DNA of 64,000 nucleotides from Fistularia commersonii (lineage: Eukaryota; Chordata; Actinopteri; Syngnathiformes; Fistulariidae): the NCBI GenBank assembly GCA_037954325.1, contig JBBMNZ010000003.1, positions 22,985,392-23,049,391 on the forward strand. The letters are read 5' to 3'. This document shows, one piece after another, positions 12,413 through 23,796 of this stretch (the first letter of the stretch is position 1; every line of letters begins with the position of its first letter). A program made the translations under genes and the position numbers. Under the pieces are notes generated by a model. That model worked only from the letters and a program-made list of their open reading frames with translations. It ran no database searches and was not told where the DNA came from.

Positions 12413-12701
12413 TACCGTAATTTCCAGACTATTGAGCGCACCTCAATATAAGTCGCTCCGGTTAGCCGATCGCTATCTCGTGCTTCCTCCTGCGCATTAA
12501 AACCGTCAAAGTCGTCTTCTTCGGTGTCGGAGTTGAACGGACTCAGAATTTCCCGGTCATTTCATCGGTCCGATGTGACGAGGATAAGTGTTTTAGCGGC
12601 GTGAAGCTCGTTAGCGTCCCCCACCCAAAAAAGTCGATATATTAGCCGCAATCGTTGTTAACGTGAAAAAAGTTGCGGCTTATTGTCCGGAAATTACGGT
12701 A
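12413..12701 (-). mobile_element. pogo/Tigger-like MITE, 289 bp
   Basis: Inverted ends read TACCGTAATTTCC on both sides (left 12413, right end 12701), and TA at each tip fits TA target choice. On the minus strand an internal piece at about 12480-12550 reads DTEEDDFDGFNA, like the ETEDEDFDGFD tail encoded in the larger pogo-like element at 34209-35091. It therefore appears to be a non-autonomous derivative keeping both ends and a trace of the transposase C terminus. Family assignment rests on these two similarities. Confidence 0.8.
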
Positions 12702-13049
12702 CATACATACATTCATTTCATCGTTTATTTATTTATTTGCAGTTTAAACCCCGCCTCTTTTTTTTCCCCAGGAAGAGTAGATTTTGAAGCTCTTTTTCCT
12801 TAAAGCACAAGTTTCCCTTTCCCGGGTTGTAAAAGCACTCGCCTATCGGTTACGTCGCAGCCAATCAGAGCCGGGCTTTCATCCGGCGGGCCCAGCCTGA
12901 CGGAGGAATGTGCCAATGTGGCCGGGTCGACTCGGAGGACTATGATTTTTTTTGGGATTCGGCAATTAATTCTAGCTATAGTTATACATGTTTTAGCTGC
13001 ACACCACTTCCTCTTCCTGTCGTGGATGAGTCATAGCGCCAGTGTGTGC

Positions 13050-13090
<41 letters not shown>

Positions 13091-13599
13091 TGTTTGAATC
13101 ACCGCAGCAAGAGCCACTCTCTGCCCGACTTTTGATGAGATCCAGATGGAAATGTTCAGTGGAATTGTTCACCCTGCAAACCATTACGCTTCCTAAAATG
13201 TTCCCCAAATCTCGCTCTCTTTTCTTTTTTCCCCTCCTCTCCTTCCCAAACTGTCTTGCTTTCTGAGTTTATTTTTGCGTCGCCGCCGAAGCTACCGTCG
13301 CTGCCGGAGCGTGCATCGGTCGCATCCGGCGTTGCCAGTGCTGGCCCGCGTAAAAACACGCCGCCTTTCAAAATAAAACACGCCGAACTCTGTCATTTTA
13401 AGGCTAATAGAAGGTCAGTAAGACGTCGCTCCGTAACTCCCTCTCGCTTTGACTCCTTGGACAAATCCCGCATTTGTGGAGCCCCAGCCGCATCTCTGAC
13501 AGGAAAAAGAAGTTCAAAGTGTCAGCCACGTCACCGCTAAGGCGTGTTTGGAGCTAAGGCCGTATTTTGGTTTTAGCTCCAGAGCTTACCGGATTCTTG
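12702..13599. other. Unique sequence with one long TG repeat
   Basis: No gene recognised. A CCAATCAG word sits near 12869, in a CpG-containing stretch that could be promoter-like, but there is no other support. TTTAT units occur near 12720-12738. Confidence 0.4.
13053..13088. repeat. TG microsatellite, 18 units
   Basis: Pure TG dinucleotide run. Confidence 0.97.
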
Positions 13600-13720
13600 G
13601 GGCGGCCGCGGCTCAGCTGGTAGAGGAGAACATTAGCGGTCGGATACCCGAAGTGTCCTCGTGTAAACCCACGTTGCTCCTGGTTAGCGCCTTGCGTGGC
13701 AGCTCCGCCTCCTGACGGAG
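13600..13720 (+). mobile_element. tRNA-derived SINE, partial
   Basis: The head GGCGGCCGCGGCTCAGCTGG followed by TAGAGGAG resembles a pol III A box region (GGCTCAGCTGGTAGAG). The body word GAAGTGTCCTCGTGTAAA is shared with the copy at 14690-14830. The B box region looks deleted. A GCTAGAAAAGCGCC word near 13976 may be the displaced 3' end of the same insertion. Confidence 0.7.
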
Positions 13721-14111
13721 TTAAGACCATTTACCGTTGTGTCCCACCCCCGTAAAATGATAAATGGTATCTTCCCCCGCTGGGTGAGACGGCGGAGGCC
13801 TGTTGTGATCGGAGGGTTGGTGTGGAAGGATCTCTGAGACGGACGCTGACCGCGCTGCATGGGTGCACGGATGTGTGTGAATGTGTTAGCGGGCTGGCAA
13901 GTTGTACGCCACCCTCTGCCAACTGTGCATGCGTGCATGCGTGCGTGTGTGTGTGTGTGTGTGTGTTGACAGCAGGCTAGAAAAGCGCCGTTTGAACACA
14001 ACCCTCAGGTTTACCAGCGATAGATGCCGTTATTAAATTGGGATTATTATGACTCGGTATCGCATCTCAGAGAGAGAGCGATCCAGACCACCAGGGGAAT
14101 CTCTCCCTCCG
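13721..14111. other. SINE-associated or unique sequence with a TG run
   Basis: Contains a TGCATGCG/TG run at about 13925-13967 and the GCTAGAAAAGCGCC word that may end the preceding SINE. No gene seen. Confidence 0.4.
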
Positions 14112-14486
14112 ACACACACACACACACACACACACAGTGTTCTCAGCCTCGACCAACAAACCCAGTGTTGTCCGAGTCCAAGCGAGGGGCTTTCAAGTTT
14201 GGCCAAGTGGTTTATGGCTCATCCCTTCCAGCAGCCCCCCCCCCCCCCCCCCCCCCCCCGGTGCAGGAGGCAACCAGGTCAGATTACGGCTCGTGAGGTG
14301 TGTGTGTGTGTTCGTGTGAGTGTGTGTGTGTGTCGCCATTTTGTGTCCCGTCCAGCTGAGTAGAAACAACACTTCTGCATGTGTGTGGGATCAGACGTAA
14401 CAACCTTGTAAGTTCTGTTTCCCTTTAAGAGTTAAAGAGCATATATTACAATATAGTTTCCCGTGTGTGTGTGTGTGTGTGTGTGT
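14112..14486. repeat. Microsatellite cluster with a 25-base C tract
   Basis: AC at 14112-14135, poly-C at 14235-14259, TG with a TTCG interruption at 14298-14333, and GT at 14463-14486. Intervening sequence is unique and non-coding as far as I can see. Confidence 0.95.
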
Positions 14487-14689
14487 CAGGCGTTGCATTG
14501 CGTGGCGGGTGCAGCTTCGGTGCCCGCAGGCGTGACGTGCCAGCAGCTGAGGAATTCTTCAACAGCACATCAAGGTCAAGTAGTTACTTTGAAAACAGAG
14601 CCTCCGACCCCCCCGACCTCCCCGACCACCTGACCTCGGGGATCCAATCACCTCGCCAGGATCGGGAGAAGCCGTTCGGGCGCTTCTCG

Positions 14690-14830
14690 TTAGACCCGTC
14701 GCTGTTTTCCGTGAATAATTTCCCGATCGTAGGGTCGTGATTCGATCTGTTCCTGCCCGCGTGGCGAAGTGTCCTCGGGCAACACGCCCAGCCTCCAAGT
14801 TGCTTCTTGCACGGACACGCGAGGCGGCGC
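14690..14830 (+). mobile_element. tRNA-derived SINE, decayed
   Basis: The GGTCGTGATTCGATCTGTTC segment is a damaged B box. It is followed by GGCGAAGTGTCCTCGGGCAA and CCTCCAAGTTGCTTC, the body of the same SINE family as at 13600. The head is degraded and the 3' boundary is unclear. Confidence 0.65.
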
Positions 14831-14891
14831 AGGCCTAAAAACAGCAAGGTGTGGAAGCTTCTGGAGGTGGAGTCTCCAGAAGAAGGTAAAC

Positions 14892-15280
14892 ACAGTGGTC
14901 CCTTTAAATATGGATTTTATTTGTTCCAGAAATGAGTTTGTATATTGATTTTTTTTTTTTTTTTAATTTTCATTTTTTTCATATGTTAAATGAATTTTCC
15001 CCATTTCAAAAAACAGGAAACAAATTTATTTTTCCACCCCCCCCCAAGCTCACAAAATAAGGATATTAATACAGAAAAACCCTAAAAAAAAGAAGGATAG
15101 TATAAATATTAGGGATATCAAAAAGAAAAATCATGGTTTTTGGAAAGTTATAGTGTTGTAATATGAATCCTGACCGCTGCAGATGGCGGCGAGGATTTGG
15201 ATTTTCTCGCTCTCGTGTTTGTATCATGAAATTTTTTCTGCATTTCAAGGATAAATTGCGCTTTGTGAGGGGCCACTGTA
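14892..15280. mobile_element. Possible short TIR element, mariner/pogo-like
   Basis: The left end ACAGTGGTCCC and the right end GGGGCCACTGTA are near inverted repeats, enclosing AT-rich DNA with T and A tracts. Endings of the CAGTGG-CCC type are common in pogo/Tigger MITEs. The flanking TA duplication is not clean, so boundaries are approximate. Confidence 0.4.
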
Positions 15281-16689
15281 AATATATCACGTGGGGTCCG
15301 AATTCTGGGTTCTGAATTTGACACCAGGACAAGTCAAAGCACTGCTCCGGTTCATATCTGTTTTTTAAAGGAAGGTTTTGGTTCAATTAAAACCGTCCGC
15401 ACGATCCTTTTCCGCGGATCGTCCTCCCACATTGTAATAATAAAGAGATTACAGTGGGTCAAAATCACCAAAAATGAATAATAATGCTAATGATAATAAC
15501 AAAAACTAACAGATGCTCATTCTAAGATTTAACCAACCACGTCAGGCAATAATAGAAATGTTTAAAAGTCTTTCTTAAATGAAAATTAGAGTGAACGGAT
15601 TAGGATACCTTTAGGTCGTTGTTGTTTTGATTAAAAAGAAGACACTTATTGTGTCTGAATGGCGGCGTGGGTCGATGATTGATGACGCCGGTTGACGATA
15701 GAAAGCCCCACCAGGCCAAACACCCGGTTCATCATTTACAGGTCATTAATTTTGCCAGAGCTAAACAGCATCCGGTGGTGAGTTCAAAGACCGGGGGAAA
15801 AGTCATGGAAACCCCGGCGTCGAAATCACCATCCGAAACCACCGCCCGCACCCCATACTTGTATGCTCCGTGGTCATTTCATGGATGCTATCGGCGCCGC
15901 GGGAGAACTCATGGAGCGTGTGCAGTTCGGAGTCGCGTGCGGATCGGTTTCTGTCATTTCAAGCCTCATTTCCCCGCGCTTTTTGCAAACGGCGAGGGTC
16001 GGCTAGCCCGGAGCTAGCCCGAAACTAGCCTAGCACGTCTCTGTGTGACCCACCCCATCTTGTGCCGTCCTGCCTGATCGCGGCTGTTTCCGCGGCGTCC
16101 GGATGAGAAACCGCCGGATGCCGGTTCACACTCTTGAGTTCCTTCTCACGGCGGCACACGGCGAAAGATAAATGTGTTTACTAATAACTCCTTTGCAGCC
16201 TCCATCCAGGCCGTTCAACGCCCGCCGGCTGGTGACTCATTCTCATTTGCGCGGGACAGACGGAGGTGTGATATTGCAGCGGCGTGCCCGGCTGTGAGGC
16301 GGCGTTCAGTTTTAAAAAAAGGACGGCGATTGAGGGGTCCGGGAGCATTTTTAATGACGACCAATTTTTTTCCTTTTTTTTTTTTTTTTTTTGCACGCAG
16401 CCTTGGAAAGACGCTGTGACGCTCCTGCGCTTATTATAGCTCCAGTCACACTTCTATCAATGTGCACTTAAGAGGGACAGCCTGCATTTGTGTGTGTGTG
16501 TGTGTGTGTGTGAGCAGAGCAATGGATGACCCTTTATCTTCTCATCACGAACTTGGCGCAAACAAAATGTACAACTGAACATTATGATTATATAAAGAGG
16601 CTTACGTAAAGTCAGAAGTAAGCGAAAAAAATCCAGAGTCCACCCGCCAAACTTATATATATATCTGTGTATGTATATGTATATATAAA
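15281..16689. other. Unique sequence, no gene seen
   Basis: AT-rich to about 15660, then GC-richer. A GGCTAGCCCGGAGCTAGCCC repeat-like patch lies at about 15999-16035, a T tract at about 16373-16392, and a TG run at 16489-16512. No recognisable coding domain. Confidence 0.4.
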
Positions 16690-17020
16690 TATATATGCGC
16701 AATATTTCATTTCACTGTGCAGTATTCAGAACTGTGCAATATTTCATTTCATAACAGCTACACTACACTTTTTCCTTTTATCATACTATTGTGCACTCCT
16801 TACCTCACCTGTTACAAAGACACTTATAGTTTTATCACTTGTTTACTAAGACACTTAATAGTTTCACTGAGACACTTTATAGTTTGTAGTTTATTTTTAT
16901 TTCTAATTCTGCCTTTTTCTTTTTATTATTTATTACTGTTATATTTTCTGTAACTCTGGCACAACAATTTCCTTCGGGATTAATAAAGTTGTTCTTATCT
17001 TATCTTATCTTATCTTATCT
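16690..17020 (+). mobile_element. LINE 3' UTR and CTTAT tail
   Basis: AT-rich 3' UTR with GTGCAATATTTCATTTCA and repeated GACACTTATAGTTT words, ending in TTTCCTTCGGGATTAATAAA, then GT and pure CTTAT units at 16993-17020. This is an L2/CR1-like fish LINE ending. No coding sequence remains. Confidence 0.75.
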
Positions 17021-17034
17021 CATATGTATATATA

Positions 17035-17215
17035 ACAGTCCAGAGACACGGAGGATTCATTGGAGACCCTAAATTGCCCAGATAGAGCGTAAATGTGTGA
17101 ATGACAGGGTGACTAGTCATATGCTTGGACATGACGTTTGAATGGCTCTTTGTGTCCCTGTGATGGACCGGCCTGGGGTGAACCCTGCCTCTTGCCCAAT
17201 GGCCCCCAGGTGAGG
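17035..17215 (+). mobile_element. DANA/Mermaid-type SINE, 3' part
   Basis: Contains GGATTCATTGGAGACCCTAA, ATTGCCC, GTGTGAATGACAGGGTGA, TGATGGACCGGCCTGGGGTG and AACCCTGCCTCTTGCCCAAT. These are in the same order as in the full-length copies at 32555 and 37408. The tRNA-like head is absent and the tail is degraded. Confidence 0.75.
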
Positions 17216-18254
17216 CTCCTGCCTTTATGGATGGTTTAATGATATATATCTCAAGTGAAAGCTGATCATTTGTGCATTCAGATTTCCTCCCGGTTTCCCT
17301 TCCAAGGTTGGTTTCATGACGTAATTTCAACCGACAACCCCCTTTGTAACCCGCACACATCTATATCTCCGAGGCGGAACAAGAAGAGGGAGAAGGCCCC
17401 TTCGGTGACGACCGGCCGGCCAAACGCTTTCAGACTTGAGAGGGGATTAAAAACTCTCCTTTGAAAACTTGAAACAAAAAAACTTCTGCACGGCGGCCTG
17501 GAATGGAAGCGTGGGCAGAGTTCTATGAGTAACCCTTTGGCTGGGGGAAGCGAAGGGAAACCCAGCCAGAGAGGCCAGAGGGGTGGTGGGGGTGGAGTTG
17601 TTGGGGAGGTGATGGTGGGGTGCCATCCATTTCCCTGCGTTGATTTATGCAGGATATGACAGGTCCAGAATGGATTTGTCTTCCACTGCAAAATGTAAGG
17701 ATACAAAGCAGGCTGTCTTGTTGTACTTCTGACGCTGGCACTCTCTGAAAAATGGACTCTGGTTTATAGGAGCAGCTTTTAGTGGGTGTGTGTGAGTGTG
17801 TGTGTGAGTGGGAGAGTATGGTATGGATGCTTGTCGTCCATGCTTGCACTTATACCACAGCTTAAGTGGAAACGTTGGTTGGATCCAAGTTGTAGCCTAA
17901 TCACAAACTCGGCTCGGATGCTGAAGTCCACTGGCCGGCTGATGTCACTGTGTTTCGTACAAACAGGAAACTATGCTTTCCTTCTATCTTTAAGTTATGG
18001 GTTCAATTATGATAACCGTACTGTTAATAACAAGTAATAATATTGTAATAACACAACACCGTGTTAATTATCCATAGCACTGTACTGGCATTCCTACCCG
18101 TCGTGTTGCATCCTGTCGTCAGGCACCTCGGATCTCCTGCGGCGGAATATGAAGGAAACCGGAGATCGTTTCTGACAAACATCATCCATCTTGAGGCCCT
18201 TCTGTGGCATGGTACCAGGCCACTGAGGGGGGAGAGTCAAAGTCTGCGCTGCTC
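17216..18254. other. Unique sequence bordering the satellite
   Basis: No gene recognised. A TGTGTGAGTG-type run lies at about 17785-17810. The last 150 bp may contain degenerate satellite-related sequence. Confidence 0.4.
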
Positions 18255-19640
18255 TGGCAGAGTTTGCGTCGACCATCATTTGTTCATGATGCTGCTTGAA
18301 TGTTGGAGTTGTCTGTCAAAGTTCATTCAGCCTGGGCGGAGTTTTTTTCATTGTCCATCATTTGTTCAAAGCGATACCGCCTGAATTCTGGACCCGTCCC
18401 TTCGATGGAAGCGCTGGAACACCAGGGACGGTCAGGTTTGCTTAGCTTGGGCCGGGTCTATACAGGTCATTTGTTCGTATGCGATACCGCTTGAATTCTC
18501 AAATCGTCACTTCGATGGAAATGCTCATACATCAAGGAAGGTCAAGGCCACTCAGCTTGGGACGAGTCTTTATTGCTCATTGCCCGTTCACAGGCCATAC
18601 CTTCTGAACTCTGGAACCATCCGTCTCTGTGAAAGGACTCGAACTCCAAGGACGATTAAGTTTGCTCAGCCTTGGTCTGTTACTCGTTCATAAGTGATAC
18701 CGCCTGAATTCCGGACCCGTCCCTTAAGATGGAAGCGCTGGAACACCAGGGATGATCAGGTTTGGTTAGCTTGGGCCGAGGAAGGTCATGGCCACTCAGC
18801 TTGGGCAGAGCCTTTTTTGCTCATTGCCTGTTCACAGGCCATACCCTCTGAACTCTGGAACCATCCGTCTCTGTGAAAGTGCTCGAACTCAATGGACGAT
18901 CCAGTTTGCTCAGCCTTGGTCTGTTACCGCCTGAATTTTGGCCCCGTCCCTTCGATGGAAGGGCTCAAACATCAGGGAAGGTCAAGCTCGCTCAGCTTGG
19001 GCCGAGTCTTTTTTGCTCATCGTCCGTTCACAGGCCGCACTACCTGAACTCTGGAACCATCCATCTCTGTGAAAGTGCTCGAACACCAAGAACGATCCTG
19101 CTTGATACTGCTTGAATTTTGGAGTTGTCTGTCAAAGTTCATTCAGCCTGGGCCTAGTTTTCATTGTCCGTCTTTCGTTCAAAGCGATACCGCCTGAATT
19201 TTGGCACCGTCCCTTCGATGGGAGGGCTCAAACATCAGGGAAGGTCAAGCTCGCTCAGCTTGGGCCGAGTCTTTTTTGCTCATCGTCCGTTCACAGGCCA
19301 TACCTCCTGAACTCTGGTACACCCATCTCTGTGAAAGTGCTCAAACTCCAAGGACGATCCAGTTTGCTCAGCCTTGGTCTGTTACTCGTTCATAAGTGAT
19401 ACCGCCTGAATTTTGGCCCCGTCCTTTCGATGGAAGGGCTGAAACATCGGGGAAGGTCAAGCTCGCTCAGCTTGGGCCGAGTCTTGGTGGTCCATTATTC
19501 GCTCAGAGGCGACGTACCCCGAACTCCCATCTCAGGGGAAGAGCTCGAACAGCAAGGATGGTCAAGCTTGGGCAGAGTCTTTGCTGTCCGTCACCCGTTC
19601 ATAAGTGATACCGCCTGAACTCTGGAACCGTCTCTCTCTG
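18255..19640 (+). repeat. Complex satellite, about 13 units of 100-110 bp
   Basis: Each unit carries a GATACCGCCTGAATTCTGG-like word. Unit landmarks fall near 18280, 18371, 18481, 18593, 18692, 18837, 18926, 19035, 19104, 19185, 19297, 19396, 19507 and 19604. Three monomer types recur: A (CTTCGATGGAAG, GCTCAGCTTGGGCCGAGTC), B (CATACC-CTGAACTCTGGAAC, CATCTCTGTGAAAGTGCTC) and C (GGAGTTGTCTGTCAAAGTTC). The orders C-A-A-B-A and C-A-B-A indicate higher-order structure. Unit length is not a multiple of three, so the open frames across it (for example with PPEFWPRPFDG) are by-products. Confidence 0.92.
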
Positions 19641-21632
19641 TGCGAGTCCTCGACCGCCAGCCGCGATGGAGCTCGGTTTCTCACGAAGCTCGTTACGCCG
19701 CTCACTCAAAAGCCGTCTCAACTTTAAACTTCTGAACCCGACATTCAGAGATGTCTTATTAATGATCCGTTAACTGTATCAGAAATTGGTTGGTATCTTT
19801 GGTTACACAGCGGAGCGAATATAAAAGAATGAATGGTAAGGGGGTGGCGGGGATGCAGTTGAATTCTTAATCTCATTACGGCTCCAGGCCTCCAGAATGA
19901 ATCCTTTAATTGAGCCCCAACAATACCGCATATCCACCGCATTGTCGCATATCAGAAGTCAAACGCTCGCTTTATGCGAGGAGACAATGGGGCGGCGGAT
20001 TGAAAGCGCTCATTCTACGCTGGTGAAGGAGGCCCTGTGTTGGCACGTCCAGTTTTCTGAGACCTGTCTGGAGCTCAATTCACCGAGTCTAAGGGTCTTT
20101 CATCTCCCAGGGCCTATCACTCAAAGCTGGGAAACAGGAGCTAAGGGACCATCGCCTCGCAGTGTCCCGGCCCCGGCTTCCCCCTCCCCGCCGCCCCCCC
20201 ACGCACCCTGCCCGCCACCCTAGCCCTCTCAAAGGGTTCTTTCAGTATTGTGTGAAGGCACAGTTCCAGGTCAATGGGAACCCAGAGATTTAGAGCTGCG
20301 GTCTGAGCGGGAACAAATGATTTGTTTGGCGAGGGCTTCTGAAGTGGCTTTTCTTGGGAGTCGGAGTATCGCTGACGTAAAGGGGGGTTCGTCGCCGCCG
20401 CAGGTGCGGACCTGACCCGGTTGAATCCTATCGCTCGGTCGCGGGTCAGAGTCCGGGATAGCGGGTCCGATCCTATCCGGCTTCCGGCGATATCGGCGAA
20501 GTTATTCGACGCCTTTTCAAAGAAATGCCACAGAATGTCCGTGATAAATTAAAATCGGTGACACATGCCGTGGCATTTTCCGAAACACAATTACGCCGAC
20601 CTGCGAGGGGCTGACATTTAAAAGAAACAAATTTACACCCGTCAGTGGAATTACTGCTCTAAATCCCATTTAAGAGACATATGAATACATCCAGCGTCGA
20701 TGGAGGAAGCCCATTTAATCACCGCGGGCGACATCATTCAGGCCCAATCGGTGCGTCGCTGTCAGTCGCCCGCTTTGATCGGCGCCGCCGAGGGAGCTCT
20801 TTTGCACGAGGAAGGTCGCGTCCTCGCGCATCTCGGCGTCTCTTGTCTCGGGCCCCGCCTGCCCCGAGCGGAGGCGGGGCTTCCTTCCGGAGGCCGGACT
20901 CCGTCTCTGCGCCCGGGCCTTTCGCGCCGGCCCTGTATAATGTGACCGATGTCCTCCGGGCGATCTGCCGCCGGGGCAAGGACGCGCTCGGGTGATCCGG
21001 AGGCGGATCGGCGCCCGACTGACGGCGAGGACGTCACGACCTCCGCGGCCGTCGGAGCCGACGCCGGCTCCGTTAATTATGCGTCCAGGCGCTCGGGCGC
21101 AGCTGGAACGGGCCACCCATGGGCATACCCACGGGTACGAGTTCATTCTGGCCCATCTGGACTCGGGCTGAACGTTTCGTGGACGAGTCCACCTCCCTCC
21201 CCTCTGCGGAGGAGTTCGCCAATATTGATGTTTTCACGGTTTTATCAGACCTCCTCCTCCTCTTCCATCACCCGACACTTTCACAATGATACTATCTCAT
21301 CTCCTTTGATTGGCCTTCAGCACGCCGTCCCATGCCTCCCTGTTTGTTTGTGCCTCAGATGGTCTGACAGATAGGCTAATTTCACTCCTTTATCACTTAC
21401 TGTATTCAGACAGGCTTAAATGGGTAGTGTTGTAATAAATGAAGTAGTGTATGTGTGTGTGTGTGCGTGTGTGTGTGGCCCATTTGGTTTTGCATTGTTG
21501 GAGGCATTGCCTGCCAACAGCGTTTCTTTTAGACAGACAAAAGCCTTGTTTTGGATGAGCCACGTTTATTGTTCATGCTGACATTGCTTTTATGACAGAA
21601 TGACAAATGAGTACGCTCCAGTGTTTGTGTAC

Positions 21633-21670
<38 letters not shown>

Positions 21671-22354
21671 CGTGAGGGGGTGGCTATCAAGACCACAGGA
21701 ATTGCCAGAAAAACCTGGCAAAGTGGAAGGTATGATATGAAATGATTGATATGGCAGGGAATGAAGAGGAAGTGATGGGCTTTGGCTCATCGCATCCAAC
21801 ACAGGTATAGTGTTTTTTTTTTTTTTTTTGTTGTTGTTGTTCTATTTTACGAGGGAAAACGACACGCCGCTCCGCCGCGGGGCTCTTAATGAAGCGAGAA
21901 CGGGTGGATTATTTACATTTGAAGTATCAGGAAAAGCTCCGGGCTTCTACCTTTGAAGACGCCGAGATGCGTCACCGTCGCGCGGGAGGGCGTTTATCGT
22001 GCGAGCGGAGCCGAGGAGCCTCTGGAAGTCGACCGGCGGGGAAGACGTCGCGGCGAAGGGGGTCTTCACAAGGGACCGGCAGCCGTGTTCTTTTCACCGA
22101 ATCTGAATTCTGTACATCTGCGTTCCCATAAAAGCCTTTGTCGGAGGTTTTGAGATGCCACCTGCTGATGCCTCTGTCACATCGGGCTCGGGGAGGAAAT
22201 TCGAACCCGGAGAAGGAGGGCGCCGTCTGTCACGTGCCGGGTATTATGTTATCTTCGGCTGCCACACCTGTAGGTGTCTAAAATTAACCCAAAGAAGTGG
22301 CAGGAGAGGCGTTAAGATGCAGAGTGTTTAACCCGTAGAGAAGAAGCAGAAAAA
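19641..22354. other. Unique sequence with a CpG-rich core
   Basis: Segments 19740-20110 and 20520-20690 have the texture of conserved non-coding DNA (TTATTAATGATC, TTAATTGAGC, TAAATTAAAATCGG). A C-rich tract lies at 20160-20222. TG runs are at 21451-21477 and 21637-21669, and a T tract is near 21811-21829. The frame starting at 20700 (MEEAHLITAGDII) has no domain I recognise. Confidence 0.4.
20750..21090. other. CpG-rich block
   Basis: High density of CG dinucleotides compared with the surrounding sequence. It could be a CpG-island-like promoter or a fish GC-rich segment. A TATAAT word at 20936-20941 is not enough to call a promoter. Confidence 0.35.
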
Positions 22355-23125
22355 ATGTTATTTATCCCAGAGGGACAATTGGGGGGGCACATGGGGGTAT
22401 CAACATTATGAACATCAATAAATAAATAAATGGGTGAAAATATACATATACAAAGTAAAGGTACCATAAATACTGTACAGAATTGTGCAAATTGTACCAT
22501 TGGTAAGCTACTGTGATGTAAGCTGTGCTCTACATTTATATAATATGAATATCATGCGCAGCTTTACGCTGGGCGGGGCTGTTATGGCGATGAGGGTTTT
22601 GCAGGGTTGCTGGGAATTGAGGACGATTCTGGAGAGAAAGGTTGCTCTTCACCTCTGGGGTTTGCAGGCGGGGCAGCGGAGCCTGAAACCTGAGGGGAGC
22701 CACTCCAAGGCCGGGAGTAAGATGTAGGACTGGTTTGCGAGGATCTTTTTGGCCCTTTATAGGATTTGCCTGTCACGGAAGCAGGAGAGAGGTCTGGAAC
22801 CAGTGAAGGCGTACCAGAACGTGGTTAGGATTGTGCCTCTGACCTCAAATGACCTCGACTTCCTGAGCAGGTACTGCCACTGGCGACTGTTCCTGATGAT
22901 CTCCTCAATGTCGGAGGAGAACTTCAGGAGGTTGTCAAAGACAGTGCTCGGGTATCTGCACCCCTTCACCGTTCCTACCGGCTCCCCTTGTATGGTGGCG
23001 GCGATTGGCTCCGCCTCCCGGACAACGTGACGACCGTGTCCTTAGTCTTGCTCGGATTCAGCTTCAGGCAGGAGGCAGCAGGGCGCCACATCCTGGAGAG
23101 CTGAACCGTGGTGGAGTGAAGAACA
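22355..23125 (-). mobile_element. LINE reverse-transcriptase 3' remnant
   Basis: On the minus strand, coding pieces in order read LKLNPSKTKDTVVTLSGRR, then VFDNLLKFSSDIEEIIRN, QYLLRKSRSFEV and ALEWLPSGFRLRCPACK. These are typical of the C-terminal side of reverse transcriptase in fish non-LTR retrotransposons of the L2/Rex1 type. Stop codons and frameshifts occur before and after the 70-codon open part at 22757-22969. The 3' UTR continues to about 22355 and ends in CCCTCTGGGATAAATAACA. 5' truncated and non-functional. The exact clade needs comparison with reference elements. Confidence 0.85.
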
Positions 23126-23660
23126 TCAGCCCATCAAAATGTATCTTCACGGAGCAGCTCTGTTGTTTCTAAACCGGCAAATTTACAGTGGACAGGGGGA
23201 GCGACTTCAGCGCTAATGCTAAAAGAGCACCACCCCTCACCCCTCCGCCACCGGGGGATTTAGGAGTCGTTTTTTGCGCGGCACGGCGGATGTACAGTAT
23301 GCTAACAAGCTGGCGCCGGGTGAAGTCACCCGCGGCGATCCCGGAAATCTCTTCCCCGCCGATGAAGCGGTGCGTGAAAACCCCGGATCTGAGCGGAATC
23401 GTGTTTCATTAGCGGCTACCTTCTTCCCCCTAAAGCCTCAGGGACGGCAGGACAATGTCCGTATCGATCGCACCCGGAATTTCTACAGCCGACTGATTCT
23501 TATGTAACCCCCGATTCAGAAGATTATTCAGCGATGTGCGCCGCCCCTCCCCGGGTTCTCGGGTTATTGATCCGACAACCCGAGGCTCGACGGCGAATAT
23601 GTTTAAAAACTTCCATCCTTCCATGCGTTTCTTAATAGTTCTTTCTCTTTTTCTTCCCCC
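23126..23660. other. Unique sequence upstream of the candidate exon
   Basis: No gene or repeat recognised, apart from the pyrimidine tract that ends at 23660. Confidence 0.4.
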
Positions 23661-23721
23661 AGTGGACGTCCATCTGGACGAGCAGCTCCGCGGTGATGAT
23701 GAAGACGCATCTACTTTCCGT
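23661..23721 (+). other. Candidate 61-bp internal exon
   Basis: A strong pyrimidine tract (TTTCTCTTTTTCTTCCCCCAG, ending at 23660) is followed by 61 bp and a plausible donor TAG/GTATGC at 23722. A CTTAAT branch-point-like word lies about 30 bp upstream of the acceptor. One frame is open through the exon and encodes acidic VHLDEQLRGDDEDASTFR. I do not recognise the protein. It could be an exon of a large gene spanning the window, or a chance combination of splice signals. Confidence 0.3.
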
Positions 23722-23796
23722 AGGTATGCGATCTTTTCACTTTTTGAGCTTTCCTGCCGCTAAGTCTCTATTTTGTTTGGGTTTCCAATGGCGACG

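Noticed and set aside
18693..19608. Open frames with recurring PPEFWPRPFDGRAQTSGKV-type peptide
   Set aside because: They are satellite translations; unit length is not a multiple of three, so no repeat protein frame is maintained.
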